64,000 nt of DNA from Legionella rowbothamii (lineage in GTDB: Bacteria; Pseudomonadota; Gammaproteobacteria; Legionellales; Legionellaceae), in NCBI RefSeq assembly GCF_900639985.1, contig NZ_CAAAIM010000006.1, forward strand, positions 124,001 through 188,000, in the 5' to 3' direction. The notes below the pieces were generated by a model. That model saw only the letters and a list, made by a program, of their open reading frames with translations, was not told the origin of the DNA and searched no databases. A program made the position numbers and the translations under genes. Positions 28,696-38,228 of the stretch are shown piece by piece (within the stretch, counting starts at the first letter, position 1; every line of letters begins with the position of its first letter).

Positions 28696-29595
28696 CTAGC
28701 GTTTTGCATAAACGGCTATAGATAATAAAACCATTCCCATTCCAATCATTTGTCCAATCGTCAATTTTTCGCCTAATAAGACCCAGGCAAGAACTACCGT
28801 TGCCAAGGGCATTATCGCAGTAGATAAAGAAGCCATTACCCCATCAACGCGTTGACAACCAAAGTACCAAAATACATAAAATAAACCCGAACTTAACCCT
28901 AAAATAATTAAACTCCACCACCCAGAAACATCAATATGAGCACCACTCCAAGAACTCAGACTTAAAAAACATAATAATAAAATCGCATTGATCCCATTAA
29001 GCAGCGAAGAAACTAAAAATACTGGCAGCGAACTTACATACATTTTACTTAAAATGTAATAAGCAGCCTCTGGAAATAAAGATGCTAAGACAATTGCATC
29101 GCCTAAGAAGGAGTGGCTTACAACCGCGCCAACCAGCTTTTCTCTAGCAATAACCAAAAGTCCAAAAGTAGCAAAACCGATGCAAATCGCAGTCTTACCG
29201 GAAATTTTCTCCTTCAGGATAATCCAGGACATAAGCGCGATGATTGCAGGTAAAACACTCGTAATAATACCGGCTACATTTGCATCAGTATAATGCAATC
29301 CCAATAGCATCAAAGCATTAAAAAGAACTCCTGCGCATAAAGCCTGGGCTAAAATGAAATACCAATCTCGTCGTTTTAATTGCGAAAAATAATAAGCAAT
29401 AGACTGTTTTCTAGCGGGTGACAATTCATGTAACACGAGTAAAATCGCAGCGGCCAGACTAAAGCGAAGTACTAGAATGAGTTGGATAGGAATTGATAAG
29501 AGGATGTATTTAGACAATACAATATTAATCCCCACCATAATTTGGGCAAGAAAAAGAAAGAACATGCCCTTAAAAAAAGAATCACTTTTTTGCAT
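28696..29595 (-). CDS. EamA/DMT-family transporter
   Basis: 299 residues from the ATG at 29595; a TTG at 29619 would add eight residues but has no ribosome site. Ten hydrophobic helices in two repeats of five, the DMT layout. Family marks: the end of the first EamA repeat, TDANVAGIITSVLPAIIALMSWIILKEKIS, and its counterpart DGVMASLSTAIMPLATVVLAWVLLGEKLT. Such proteins export or import amino acids, nucleobases or other metabolites. The AraC-family gene 58 bases upstream, in the same direction, may control it. Confidence 0.88.
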   Translation of the reverse strand: MQKSDSFFKGMFFLFLAQIMVGINIVLSKYILLSIPIQLILVLRFSLAAAILLVLHELSPARKQSIAYYFSQLKRRDWYFILAQALCAGVLFNALMLLGLHYTDANVAGIITSVLPAIIALMSWIILKEKISGKTAICIGFATFGLLVIAREKLVGAVVSHSFLGDAIVLASLFPEAAYYILSKMYVSSLPVFLVSSLLNGINAILLLCFLSLSSWSGAHIDVSGWWSLIILGLSSGLFYVFWYFGCQRVDGVMASLSTAIMPLATVVLAWVLLGEKLTIGQMIGMGMVLLSIAVYAKR

Positions 29596-29652
29596 CGCGT
29601 ACCGCTTTTTTATTTCCAAGTACGAGCAAGTCTAGCAGACTTAAGAGCAAAA

Positions 29653-30396
29653 TCAGTTATCCGTGGCATGCATCTGTTTTGCCGTTAAACGCCATTGTGA
29701 TGGAGATGTTCCGTGTACCTTCGTAAAACGTCGGCTAAAAGCGGATAAATTTTCGTAACCAACCTTAAAGGCCACCTCTTCAATAGAAAGGGCACTCCCA
29801 GATAATAAAATCTGTGCTTGTTGTAGTTTCTTCATGCGCCAATATTCAGCAAGAGTACATCCCATCTGCTCCTTAAAACGCCGCTGCAATTGACTGATAC
29901 TCAAATGACAATGCTTTGCCACCTGGTAGAGCATGACCGGTTGGGCAAAATGTAAATCAATCCAATGTTTCGCTTTTTGTACCTGAGCATCACTTTCTGA
30001 AACATAAGATTTAGTCGTAATTTGCAGCAACAATTGATTCATTAATGCATCAGTAAATACATCACGTTCGTTATGGATTAAATAATGATGGCTAAACTGC
30101 ATTAGTTTCTTAGCACCGCTGGAGAGATTCATCAAACTGGGAATTGTGCCCTCATTCCATAAAAAACACTTATCTTTAATATCAATAACTAAAAAAAGAT
30201 TATCCTCGCCCCCAGAAAAACAATGCCGCTCTTCAGGGGCAATATAAACGCCTAGATCCTGATGAATAACTCCAGAATATTGATTAATCTCCAATTCCAT
30301 AAAACCGGACAAAGGCAACACTAACTGGGCAAAATCATGGACATGGCTGCAGCTTTCGGAATGATAAGAGCGCAGCTCAATGTGGTTGTTAAACAC
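29653..30396 (-). CDS. AraC-family transcriptional regulator
   Basis: 247 residues. An N-terminal cupin-like sensor (HVHDFAQLVLPLSGFMELEIN, then IAPEERHCFSGG) is followed by a C-terminal pair of helix-turn-helix motifs: LYQVAKHCHLSISQLQRRFKEQMG and IEEVAFKVGYENLSAFSRRFTKVHGTSPSQWR, the AraC signature. It would bind DNA as an activator or repressor in response to a small ligand. It probably regulates the transporter gene downstream in the same orientation; this is inferred from adjacency. Confidence 0.92.
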   Translation of the reverse strand: MFNNHIELRSYHSESCSHVHDFAQLVLPLSGFMELEINQYSGVIHQDLGVYIAPEERHCFSGGEDNLFLVIDIKDKCFLWNEGTIPSLMNLSSGAKKLMQFSHHYLIHNERDVFTDALMNQLLLQITTKSYVSESDAQVQKAKHWIDLHFAQPVMLYQVAKHCHLSISQLQRRFKEQMGCTLAEYWRMKKLQQAQILLSGSALSIEEVAFKVGYENLSAFSRRFTKVHGTSPSQWRLTAKQMHATDN

Positions 30397-30458
30397 GCAA
30401 TAATCCTTCTGTATCTCTTACCCAGAATGGGTGAGCGCATTATAGCGCGCGTAGATAT

Positions 30459-31487
30459 TTACTGTATATCCTCATCATTCAAATTAAACGCTTCTTGAAT
30501 ATTTTCCAACTGCTCTTCAACAACATTTAATTTTTCAAAGCTTGCGATGTGAAATAAAGCCTGTCCGGCATGAACCAGCGGCAACATACTTTCGCCAATA
30601 ATAATGCCTGAAATAGGTGATTTGAGTTTGTACTCTTCTGTGCTGGTAGGATTAGCAATAATCGCAATAATTTGCCCTTTGCTAACGCGATTTCCAGCTT
30701 TTTTAATATGCCGCAAAATGCCACTAATTGGCGCCCTTAACCAATAACTATTCCTTGAAATGGTGGGCGTAAATTTTTTTATACCAAGCCGCCCTGGTTT
30801 AATCATATCTAAAGCGGCCATAACGCTTAAAATGCCATTAAGTCCGGTTCTAATTGATAACTCATCAAAACGAAGGGCCTCCCCACCTTCATAAACTAAA
30901 ATAGGTACTCCTTGCTCATTCGCATACTCTCTCATCGAGCCGTCTCTAAAAGAGGAATGCAAAATCACCGGGGCGTTAAAAGCACGTGCGAGGGCCTCAA
31001 GGCCTGGCATATCGAGGTTGGCACGAATTTGCGGTAAATTAAAGCGATGATTTGACCCTGTATGTAAATCGATAACATATTGAGATTGAGAAAGAATTTC
31101 GGTACTGATAATCCCAGCAAGAATTGATGCCAATGATCCCTTAGGCCCCCCAGGAAAAGAACGGTTTAAATCCCTTCGATCCATTAAATAACGTTCTTGG
31201 TATAAAAAGCCATAAACGTTAACAATAGGGAGAGCAATTATGCTGCCCTTGATGCGTTTCAACCCTTTTTTGTGTAATAGGCGTCTAATGATTTCTACCC
31301 CATTGATTTCATCACCATGAATAGCCGCAGTCATACAAAGTGCCGGTCCTTCCTCTACACCATTGATAACATGGATGGGTAAGCTCATGGGGGTCCAATC
31401 ATATAACTCAGGTAAAGGCAAAAAAACCGTTTTTTGCTGTCCAGGTTTGATTTCTTCCTTACCAATAACAATATTTGCTTTACTCAT
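30459..31487 (-). CDS. Succinylglutamate desuccinylase/aspartoacylase-family protein
   Basis: 342 residues. Zinc-carboxypeptidase-like fold with AAIHGDEINGVEIIRRLL (zinc-binding His and Glu) and VIDLHTGSNHRF. RRDLNRSFPG is the substrate-carboxylate arginine motif. The last about 80 residues resemble a lipoyl-like beta barrel (ISGILRHIKKAGNRVSKGQIIA). Members split N-acyl amino acids; this one's substrate is unknown. The ATG follows AAGGA. Confidence 0.88.
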   Translation of the reverse strand: MSKANIVIGKEEIKPGQQKTVFLPLPELYDWTPMSLPIHVINGVEEGPALCMTAAIHGDEINGVEIIRRLLHKKGLKRIKGSIIALPIVNVYGFLYQERYLMDRRDLNRSFPGGPKGSLASILAGIISTEILSQSQYVIDLHTGSNHRFNLPQIRANLDMPGLEALARAFNAPVILHSSFRDGSMREYANEQGVPILVYEGGEALRFDELSIRTGLNGILSVMAALDMIKPGRLGIKKFTPTISRNSYWLRAPISGILRHIKKAGNRVSKGQIIAIIANPTSTEEYKLKSPISGIIIGESMLPLVHAGQALFHIASFEKLNVVEEQLENIQEAFNLNDEDIQ

Positions 31488-31606
31488 TAATTATCCTTAT
31501 ATGAGCGAGCAGCTGTATGAGTCATGGTAAACGTCCTGTCCATTAAGATTCTTCTATAAAGTATAGTGCATTTCCTAATAGAACAGGCTTCAGGCTAACT
31601 TAAGCC

Positions 31607-31645
31607 CAAATGGCCTGATTTTGCAGGGTCAAATCAGGCCATTTG
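31607..31645 (-). terminator. Perfect 15-base stem-loop
   Basis: CAAATGGCCTGATTT at 31607-31621 and its exact complement at 31631-31645 with a 9-base loop, just after the stop of the small HTH gene. Strong secondary structure; the T tract after it is weak. Confidence 0.7.
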
Positions 31646-31661
31646 AGTTATATAATATATC

Positions 31662-31904
31662 TTAGTGTTGTGTTTTATGTTTGGATTTACCACACAACCA
31701 ATCAATACTGACCTCAAGCTCATCAGCAATTTTTTTCATAGCATAGGCATCTAAAGCAACCACGCCATTTAATAAAGCCTCTATTTTAAACTTAGGCAGC
31801 TCAAATAGTTTGGAGCATACTTGCACTCGCTCAGTCATCAAGGATGGAACACCTAGCTCGTCAAGTTCATGATTCAAACGTTCAGTTAATTTTTTGTTTG
31901 TCAT
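31662..31904 (-). CDS. Small helix-turn-helix protein (Cro/XRE-like)
   Basis: 80 residues. The pattern KLTERLNHELDELGVP, then a helix-turn-helix FELPKFKIEALLNGVVALDAYAMKKIADELEVSIDWLCGKS, ends with the DWLLxG tail common in phage-type repressors. A good Shine-Dalgarno (GAGGAG) precedes the ATG. Likely DNA-binding regulator; target unknown. The terminator hairpin lies just after the stop. Confidence 0.75.
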   Translation of the reverse strand: MTNKKLTERLNHELDELGVPSLMTERVQVCSKLFELPKFKIEALLNGVVALDAYAMKKIADELEVSIDWLCGKSKHKTQH

Positions 31905-32243
31905 AGTATTTCTCCTCTTGGCTTTTCATTAGTGTAAAACACTAAAGCTTAAGGAGTGATTAACTACTCAAAATTTTTGAAAATTATTTTGAGGCTCCCC
32001 TCCCCCATAAATGAATCACTGTATTTTTTACAAATTTCCATTAATATAAAAACCACGCTCGCATGAACTAAAAAATGGAAAACCTGCCAATATGACGAAT
32101 GGACCAAAGGATAATTACGATAGAAACACAGGGAATTAATCAACATAAGGAGCTTATGTCTTTTCAACACACGGTCTTAGTGTAAAAGAAAGTGGGACTG
32201 CTGAGTATGTTATTTAGTTTTATTATTAATAATTTGGTGAATT

Positions 32244-32762
32244 ATGAAGCGATTGTTGGACAAAAATGATCCTCTATTAAAGCAAGTTGCTGAGCCTGTT
32301 CTAAAATCGGAATTTGGAAGTAGCTGGCTAAACGAATTAGTGCAGGACATGTTCCTTATAATGAAAGAACAATGTGCTGTAGGTGTTGCAGCACCACAAA
32401 TTGGTATCAGTAAACGCGTTATTGTATTTAGTACAGCTTATACAAAACGTACAAATCTGGAATACCCAATACCCGATACAGCGCTGATTAATCCCTCTTT
32501 AAATGTTTTATCTGAGGAACTCCAAACAGGTTATGAGGGCTGTCTCAATTGTGGTGAAATCATGGGAGAAGTCCCAAGAGCAATGGAAATTGAATATTTT
32601 GGTTTGGATATCAATGGGAATTTCATTTGCAAAAAAGCTCATGGCTTAGAAGCGAGAATCCTGCAACACGAAATTGATCACCTTAATGGTTATTTGTTTT
32701 TAGATCGCATCCAAGACAAGGAAACATTAACAACAAAATCAGAGTTGCAGAATAAGATTTAG
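32244..32762 (+). CDS. def: Peptide deformylase
   Basis: 172 residues. Removes the formyl group from the N-terminal methionine of new proteins. The three motifs are present: GVAAPQIG (motif 1), EGCLN (motif 2, with the metal-ligand Cys; the usual Ser is Asn) and HEIDHLNG (motif 3, two metal-ligand His and the catalytic Glu). The essential deformylase is often next to fmt; this one stands alone, so it may be a second copy. Confidence 0.93.
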   Translation: MKRLLDKNDPLLKQVAEPVLKSEFGSSWLNELVQDMFLIMKEQCAVGVAAPQIGISKRVIVFSTAYTKRTNLEYPIPDTALINPSLNVLSEELQTGYEGCLNCGEIMGEVPRAMEIEYFGLDINGNFICKKAHGLEARILQHEIDHLNGYLFLDRIQDKETLTTKSELQNKI

Positions 32763-32806
32763 CTTAGGTTCCAATACAGCGTTTTTAAATGGAATGCGCA
32801 TGCTTA

Positions 32807-32835
32807 CAGCACCTATTGACAGCACATAGGTGCTG
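32807..32835. terminator. Hairpin between def and a remnant gene
   Basis: Ten-base stem CAGCACCTAT / ATAGGTGCTG with a 9-base loop. Lies 44 bases after the def stop, and just after the end of the opposing remnant, so it fits a two-way terminator. Confidence 0.65.
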
Positions 32836-32838
32836 CTC

Positions 32839-33082
32839 CTAACCCAAACCACCGAAAGATGGTCTACTGCTATCGTATACATCCATTTTGGGGGTTAATG
32901 CATCCATTAAGTTCATTGCCATTTGAGCAATCTCCTCTAACTGAGGCAAAGTAATTTCCTCAAACTCATGCTCTTCAGGCTCATCAGAAACACGTTTTTC
33001 TGCGGCAAAGACATTGGCTCAAAGCATGGTTTCATTGGGGTTGTAAACCTGAACAGCCTGTCGAAACCACCGTACCGATGAA
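32839..33082 (-). pseudogene. C-terminal remnant of an unrecognised protein with acidic tail
   Basis: On the minus strand a coding-like stretch runs from about 33082 to a TAG at 32839-32841. It begins near RWFRQAVQVYNPNETML, meets an in-frame TGA, and then reads on through NVFAAEKRVSDEPEEHEFEE, ITLPQLEEIAQMAMNLMD and a tail ending RPSFGGLG. The composition, with a run of Glu/Asp about 45 residues from the end, is like C-terminal secretion signals of Dot/Icm effectors. No start codon or N-terminal part exists here, so it is a decayed end of a larger gene. Too short for identification. Confidence 0.45.
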
Positions 33083-33121
33083 AGGGCGGAATTTTAATTG
33101 ATAAGTGAAGGAGGAGATCTA

Positions 33122-33481
33122 ATGGACTTTACTAGACTTATTTCTGCTGTAGATTATGATGATTTAAATCGTGTTATCAGTTGCTTAGATGCAGGAGACG
33201 AAATTGATAAGCCAAGTTATGATGAGTCTGAGGAAGTAGCCAATAGTTGTACCGCTTTATTTCTGGCAGCACAAAGAAGTGAAGCTAATATTTGTGAAGA
33301 GCTTCTTAAACGAAGAGCTACTGTTGATTTACCATCTCTAGCAAACCAAACCCCTCTATGGATAGCCTCTTTTCTGGGGCATTCAAAAATTGTAGCCCTG
33401 CTGCTTCAACATGGCGCCAATACTTAAACAATAGCCCACCAAGTTACTCCATTATGGATCGCGGCACAAAATAATCATTAG
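33122..33481 (+). pseudogene. Ankyrin-repeat gene remnant, cut by stops
   Basis: From ATG 33122 (AGGAGGAG just before) about 100 codons read MDFTRLISAVDYDDLNRVIS and two ankyrin repeats (TALFLAAQRSEANICEELLKR, TPLWIASFLGHSKIVALLLQHGAN). A TAA at 33425 follows. The same frame then continues with another repeat, QVTPLWIAAQNNH, before a second stop at 33479. The original protein was thus longer and has been broken. Ankyrin proteins in Legionella are often host-directed; this copy is not expected to be functional. Confidence 0.75.
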
Positions 33482-33864
33482 GACTAGATAGCGTAATACA
33501 CCCGAGTGTATTAAGTTTACGTCAATAGAATCTCCACTCATTCAGAAACTAAGAGTACCAGTCATTAACAGATTTTAAATTTGGCATAAGAAGAAATGGA
33601 TAATTAATATACAATAACTATAGACGAGTTTCTTAGCCCTATCTTGTATCGATGTTCCGACCAGGAGATTGGAACACAACACTACTCTGAGACCTTGTAA
33701 TTTATATTAAGGCTTTAGGGAGAAGCATCATGTCTGTATTAATCGACAATGCTAAAACTTATTTGAATATTTCTGTGAGATTTAGTCCTGCTTAATATTT
33801 TTTCAGCCCCTCCACCATGCGATAATCGCCCTTGTACTACCCTGCATCCAAATGAAGCACCCTA
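33482..33864. other. Intergenic region without a supported gene
   Basis: About 380 bases. The only small open frame is an ATG at 33730 that gives 22 codons (MSVLIDNAKTYLNISVRFSPA) and may be a remnant. No hairpin or repeat stands out. Confidence 0.4.
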
Positions 33865-34098
33865 TTAGCGCAATCCAGGTTTGTTAGAATTAGTGTTGCT
33901 ATGCTCCGGTTCATCCTTATTCAACGCACCTACTTCCGTTTTAGAATCTAAAGGTCCCAGGTTATGGAGTTGCGCATCATACTCTTCTATGGTGTCAATA
34001 GGGCTGCCTAGTTGCGTACTATTAATCCGGGTCCTGACCTTCTCCGCACTATCAACGGCTGAATGAGGGTTATCTACTTGGTTTGGTTGTTTAGACAT
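33865..34098 (-). CDS. Small hydrophilic protein of unknown function
   Basis: 77 residues from ATG 34098 (GAGAGA upstream). No hydrophobic core: the composition is rich in Asn, Ser, Asp, Glu and Pro, with no clear fold, so it is probably disordered (SKQPNQVDNPHSAVDSAEK, ending NSNKPGLR). Unlike neighbouring decay it has a clean frame and start. Family not recognised. Not in an operon. Confidence 0.55.
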   Translation of the reverse strand: MSKQPNQVDNPHSAVDSAEKVRTRINSTQLGSPIDTIEEYDAQLHNLGPLDSKTEVGALNKDEPEHSNTNSNKPGLR

Positions 34099-34326
34099 AA
34101 CATTTCTCTCGATAACGCATCTTAATCTCATTATAGTCTATTATGACAATAAAATTTCTTGGCAACAGAAAAGACTAGGACCTTTGCTAGGAAAGCTTCT
34201 CCGGTGATTAGCAACCCTGGAGAGCGCTATTTTAGAAAATAAACAATGTTCAAATAGAAGAGATAGTAAAGGACTCTCTTCCAAGTTTTAAAGCCTGGAA
34301 GGCCAGCCAATCTACTTCCGATTTTT

Positions 34327-34563
34327 CTATTCTATTCGTTGAAATCGAGGAACTGTTTTTCCATTATGAATGACATTCTCAAAAAACATTTGCATAGGAC
34401 GAACCCAAAGCTGATTTTCCCCATATTCATCACAATGATACAGTGCCTTGTAGACTACCATATCCTCCTCTGTTTCACTGTGACGAGCTTGGCCAACTAC
34501 CTCATATAATTTTTCATTTTTATAATGCCTGTATTTTCCACATATAATAGGATCAGCTAACAT
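34327..34563 (-). CDS. DUF1653 protein
   Basis: 78 residues with the DUF1653 pattern: GKYRHYKNEKLYEVVGQARHSETEEDMVVYKALYHCDEYG...LWVRPMQMFFENV. These proteins have one compact beta-rich domain of unknown function. The start follows directly on the stop of the tandem GNAT gene, so the two form an operon with coupled translation. Confidence 0.85.
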   Translation of the reverse strand: MLADPIICGKYRHYKNEKLYEVVGQARHSETEEDMVVYKALYHCDEYGENQLWVRPMQMFFENVIHNGKTVPRFQRIE

Positions 34564-35574
34564 TTACACCCTCCCAGAATGGTTAAGTAAGCCCTGATTT
34601 TGGTTTTCTTCCTCAAAAAACTTCACGAAAAATGTTTTTGATAACTTGGAGTTTATCTTATTTTCACGAGTAAACTCTGGGTAAAACCCACACTTCTTAT
34701 AAAATTCTGGTGCCTGAAAAGCACTTGTACATAAATTAATATTATTAAATCCTTGTCCTTTAAAATGCGCTTCCAAAGCTTGCAACAATTTCGTTCCATA
34801 ACCTTTGCCGCGATGATCGCTATCAACCCATATGTCATCAATATAGATTTCCGCAAAGGCCGTATAGGCATTAATAACGCCACAAGCAACATCATTTGCA
34901 TTATAGAGAACTACTGAAAAGCGCTTGTAATTAATATCAATCCCATGACTAACCTCATAAGATTCAAAACCTTCCGACATACGCTGCTTTAGCTCATCAC
35001 TGAGGCTATCAACAAAAATAATTTTAACATTATCATGTCCTTTGAAAGTAGGGGCTGAAAACTCATTGCGAGTATCAAAACTCAGTATAATTCGTTCCGA
35101 TTGTGACTTATCATAATCAATTTCCATGAGCTTTTCTGTGTAACTACTCTTGGTAAAAACTGATACAGCTTTTCGCCAAAATGCTAAAGCAGGCTTATTT
35201 TCGGGGATAACTGATACCTCCCAACAACCGGAATGTGTTTTCCATAGTTCATGTGCAATGGACTGACCAATGCCTTTCCCTTGAAATTTAGCAAGAATAA
35301 AAAATTCAGCCATATTCCAATCAATGCTGAGTTGCGTGCCCTTTTTATTAAGCAGAATAAAACCTGCTACTTCACCCCCAACGTTAATAAGAAATGCTTG
35401 ATTAGGATTAGTGAAATAAAAAGTTAAATCATCGGGAATAAAATTCAGATTCACCGGGCATTCCCATCCCTTATTGAATCCGCAATAACGACCCAATTCG
35501 TAAATGTAAAATAACCACATATTCTGAATGAGGGGCAGATCATCTTGAGTTGCTTCAATAATTTGAGGTTTCAT
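34564..35574 (-). CDS. Tandem GNAT acetyltransferase
   Basis: 336 residues from ATG 35574 (a TTG at 35601 is possible). Two GNAT domains in one chain. Domain 1 has ILAKFQGKGIGQSIAHELW (acetyl-CoA P-loop GxGIG) at about residue 95. Domain 2 has the longer match DDIWVDSDHRGKGYGTKLLQAL and ends EFYKKCGFYPEF. Both seem able to bind acetyl-CoA. Substrate unknown. Forms an operon with the DUF1653 gene directly after it. Confidence 0.87.
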   Translation of the reverse strand: MKPQIIEATQDDLPLIQNMWLFYIYELGRYCGFNKGWECPVNLNFIPDDLTFYFTNPNQAFLINVGGEVAGFILLNKKGTQLSIDWNMAEFFILAKFQGKGIGQSIAHELWKTHSGCWEVSVIPENKPALAFWRKAVSVFTKSSYTEKLMEIDYDKSQSERIILSFDTRNEFSAPTFKGHDNVKIIFVDSLSDELKQRMSEGFESYEVSHGIDINYKRFSVVLYNANDVACGVINAYTAFAEIYIDDIWVDSDHRGKGYGTKLLQALEAHFKGQGFNNINLCTSAFQAPEFYKKCGFYPEFTRENKINSKLSKTFFVKFFEEENQNQGLLNHSGRV

Positions 35575-35768
35575 TTTTATATCACTATTTAAAAATTTCA
35601 ACGTGTTTAGCTTATCTTTTTCTGGGTTTCTTTACTTTCATGATCACCAAGATGTTGCTTCCGGCAGCAAATAAAAAAGATGGAATCTAAACAAGGGAGT
35701 GTCATTTTAATGGAAATGTATCCCTAATTGTACCGGACAAATTAAGCCAAAAAATTATTTTTCATCAC

Positions 35769-36566
35769 TCATTTATTTGTCAATGAAGCTATTTTTTCAT
35801 CTTCCATAAATTGCATAATAGCGTTTAACGTTGTTTCTTTATCTTGGCGAATGGGTGAATGCCCTGCATTTGCAATTTGCATAGGCACTAAATCAGGTTT
35901 AATTGTAAGTAATGTTCCAACCTCATGGGCAGTTGTTAAACTCCCAAGAGTAGCGTTTCCATAAAGTAACAACGTGGGACATATTATTTGTTTAAATAAT
36001 TTATTGATATTGTAATGTTTAAAGGTTTCATCAAATTGATAAATCATTTCTGAAAGCATATCCGGATCACAGTGTCTCACATGCTCAGGAATAAAGTGAG
36101 CGATAGGGAATCCCAAATTACTTAATCGAAGACCTTGAATAAGCATATTAATTTGATCTTTAAAACTCATCGTTAATTGTCGAAGATAGCTTTAATTTAA
36201 AGGAGGATCGATAAGAATGAGCGCTTTCACAAGCTGAGGGTAAGCGGCAGCAAGCATACTCCCCACCATTGCGCCTAATGAATGCCCGATTAACACGGTA
36301 GGCTCTTTTGTTACTCCTTGGATAAATGATTGGGTGTCTTCTAGATGATCCTCTAATGCATAGCGGGCCGCACTCTTTTGCGATTTACCATGGCCGCGAA
36401 AATCCATAGCATACACATGAAAATAAACACACAAATCAGCCGTTATAGGGGTGAAGGATTGCCAACGATGTGTAGCACCATGAAGTAATAAAATCGGAGC
36501 CCCATGATTAGGCCCTTCTGCATAATTTATTTTGAGGGAACTATTATAATAGGAGTATTCTTTCAT
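35769..36566 (-). pseudogene. Alpha/beta hydrolase broken by one in-frame stop
   Basis: Two open pieces lie in the same frame: 36192-36566 (124 residues: LLLHGATHRWQSF oxyanion segment, MDFRGHGKS, GHSLGAMVG nucleophile Ser) and 35769-36170 (133 residues: ICPTLLLYGNATLG, AGHSPIRQD catalytic His). Between them a TAA follows ILIDPPLN, then seven codons (SYLRQLT), then the next ATG. The two pieces join into one normal 265-residue hydrolase, so the stop is a recent nonsense mutation or a sequencing error. The acid residue at the YGNA position is missing, so the pre-mutation activity is also unclear. Confidence 0.8.
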
Positions 36567-36989
36567 CCGAGCGCCTTAAACACATACCTACAAAAAGCAA
36601 CCTGACTACGAAGCGTGATTTGTTGCGTTTAATTATAGACAATTAAGATGAAGTTTGGCCAAATGCTTCTTTAAAAATACATCCGATGTCCTTAATTAAA
36701 AATTATAGAAAAAAATTCTTCCAATTTTTAAAGCTCAGTAAGCGTATAAAAATAAATATGATAAATTTCAAGAAAACCAACACCGTATACCACCATGGCA
36801 CACGGCTCATCTAGCAGATGATGAGCAAACCTTAAAAGATATGTTATAGCTATAACTCTAAGCTGAATATTAAAATCAAAATCAATCGAGCTTGCCCTCA
36901 TTGATCGTAAAAAAAACACTTGACCCCTTAAAATTCTGAAATACAATCCTTCTACTAAATTTTAATATCCATTGAAAGGAGTAATTAAC
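36567..36989. other. AT-rich intergenic region
   Basis: About 420 bases between divergent genes. A frame at 36728-36946 on the minus strand is open but hydrophobic without pattern, and I do not accept it. The right end holds the AAGGAG ribosome site of the acyltransferase gene (36976-36981). Confidence 0.5.
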
Positions 36990-37973
36990 ATGCTTGGAGA
37001 TTTAAATCCTGTGAATAATAATGATGATGATTCTTCGACGAGTTATTATCTTCTCTTTACACTTCTTGTTGGTCTCGCTACTACTCTTTATTTAATTACT
37101 AGGGCCGCATCCCAAAATCGTCTCAGCTTTAAAGATCCAACGGCCCGTTTCATAGCCGGCGCATTAACATTGATGGTAAACACTCTACATACCAAGAAAG
37201 GGGATTTAGAGATTACGAATCCAGAAGGTCAAATTATTGCAATAGGTCCACATCGAACCGGTTTATTGGACGCGGCTGTTGCTTCCTCAAAAATTAGCGG
37301 AACACCACCCCGCTTTTTTGCCACAGATTCTTTCAATACCATACCCGGTGTCGCTGCTTTTATGAAGATGTTTGAAACCATCCCGGTAGCAGCAAAAGCT
37401 ACTAAAAATAATACTCAATCTGCGAATGCTGGAGTTATAGAATTAGGATGCGAAGCGCTTAGTAAAAAAGGTTGCGTTGCTCTGTTCCCTCAAGGAAATT
37501 TTGCAAAATTAGGCCAAGATCCACACCCAGTTTACGCTGGAGCAGCCAAGATGGCATTAAAGAGTAAAGCACCTATTCAAGTAATTCGACTGGATGGTTT
37601 TGGATTCGAAAAGTCCTTATTGCCTGCCTTTATTCTCAATAATAATGTATATCGCGCCATGTTTTCTTTATTTGCCGTAAGAAATATAACCGCCACACGA
37701 TGTTGCGTAATTGATTTTCATCTACAACCAGAGAATGAAAATCTATCAGATGAAGAAAAAATCGATGAGATCTGTGCACAAATTTACGCCTACTTTCGCA
37801 ATACTAAAGACCTGAATTCTGAACAGATTGATAAGATTGGTACAGATATATCGAGCAAAAAACATCATCTCATTTGGGGCAATAAAAAAGAGCAAGAAGA
37901 GGCCAAGAAGAAACTCTTAGTGTTGAAAAAAGATGAAGCTGCATTTGATGAAACCCCATCAATGAGTCAATAG
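36990..37973 (+). CDS. PlsC-like acyltransferase
   Basis: 327 residues from the ATG at 36990, which has AAGGAG nine bases before it; an upstream TTG at 36972 is not needed. An N-terminal membrane helix (YYLLFTLLVGLATTLYLIT) is followed by an acyltransferase domain. GPHRTGLLDAA stands where PlsC has NHxxxxD (with one extra residue between His and Asp), and ALFPQGNFAKLG where PlsC has the FPEGTRS motif (Glu to Gln). These changes leave activity open. If active it would move acyl groups to a lysophospholipid at the membrane. A REP hairpin follows six bases after the stop. Confidence 0.75.
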   Translation: MLGDLNPVNNNDDDSSTSYYLLFTLLVGLATTLYLITRAASQNRLSFKDPTARFIAGALTLMVNTLHTKKGDLEITNPEGQIIAIGPHRTGLLDAAVASSKISGTPPRFFATDSFNTIPGVAAFMKMFETIPVAAKATKNNTQSANAGVIELGCEALSKKGCVALFPQGNFAKLGQDPHPVYAGAAKMALKSKAPIQVIRLDGFGFEKSLLPAFILNNNVYRAMFSLFAVRNITATRCCVIDFHLQPENENLSDEEKIDEICAQIYAYFRNTKDLNSEQIDKIGTDISSKKHHLIWGNKKEQEEAKKKLLVLKKDEAAFDETPSMSQ

Positions 37974-37978
37974 AAAGT

Positions 37979-38031
37979 AAGTCGGGCCCATGGCCCGACA
38001 TTTCTCATTCCCTCTCACCAAAATCAGTCGT
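37979..38031. repeat. Solo REP end, first 50 bases of the RAYT-element left end
   Basis: GTCGGGCCCATGGCCCGAC is a near-perfect palindrome directly after the acyltransferase stop. It is followed by about 35 bases (TTTCTCATTC then CTCTCACCAAAATC) that match the left end of the RAYT element at 42486-42522. It probably acts as a terminator as well. Confidence 0.75.
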
Positions 38032-38228
38032 CATGAGATTCATTTTTTTTACCAACTTTCGTGGGATGTAGAATCTGGCATAATTATCTCCATCAAAAAT
38101 TTGGTTAACAAGTTTGCTACGTTATAATTTCCTGTGGCATTTTATACTTATTAATAAATTTCGATTACCCTATAAAATAGGGTAGTAGCAATCTAATAAC
38201 ATGCCTAGTTAAGCTCATACCTCACTAT

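Noticed and set aside
31964..32170. 68-codon frame on the minus strand before def
   Set aside because: Mixed hydrophobic and basic text without pattern, no ribosome site and no homologous motif.
36728..36946. 72-codon frame on the minus strand
   Set aside because: No motif, no good start; the region is AT-rich promoter DNA.
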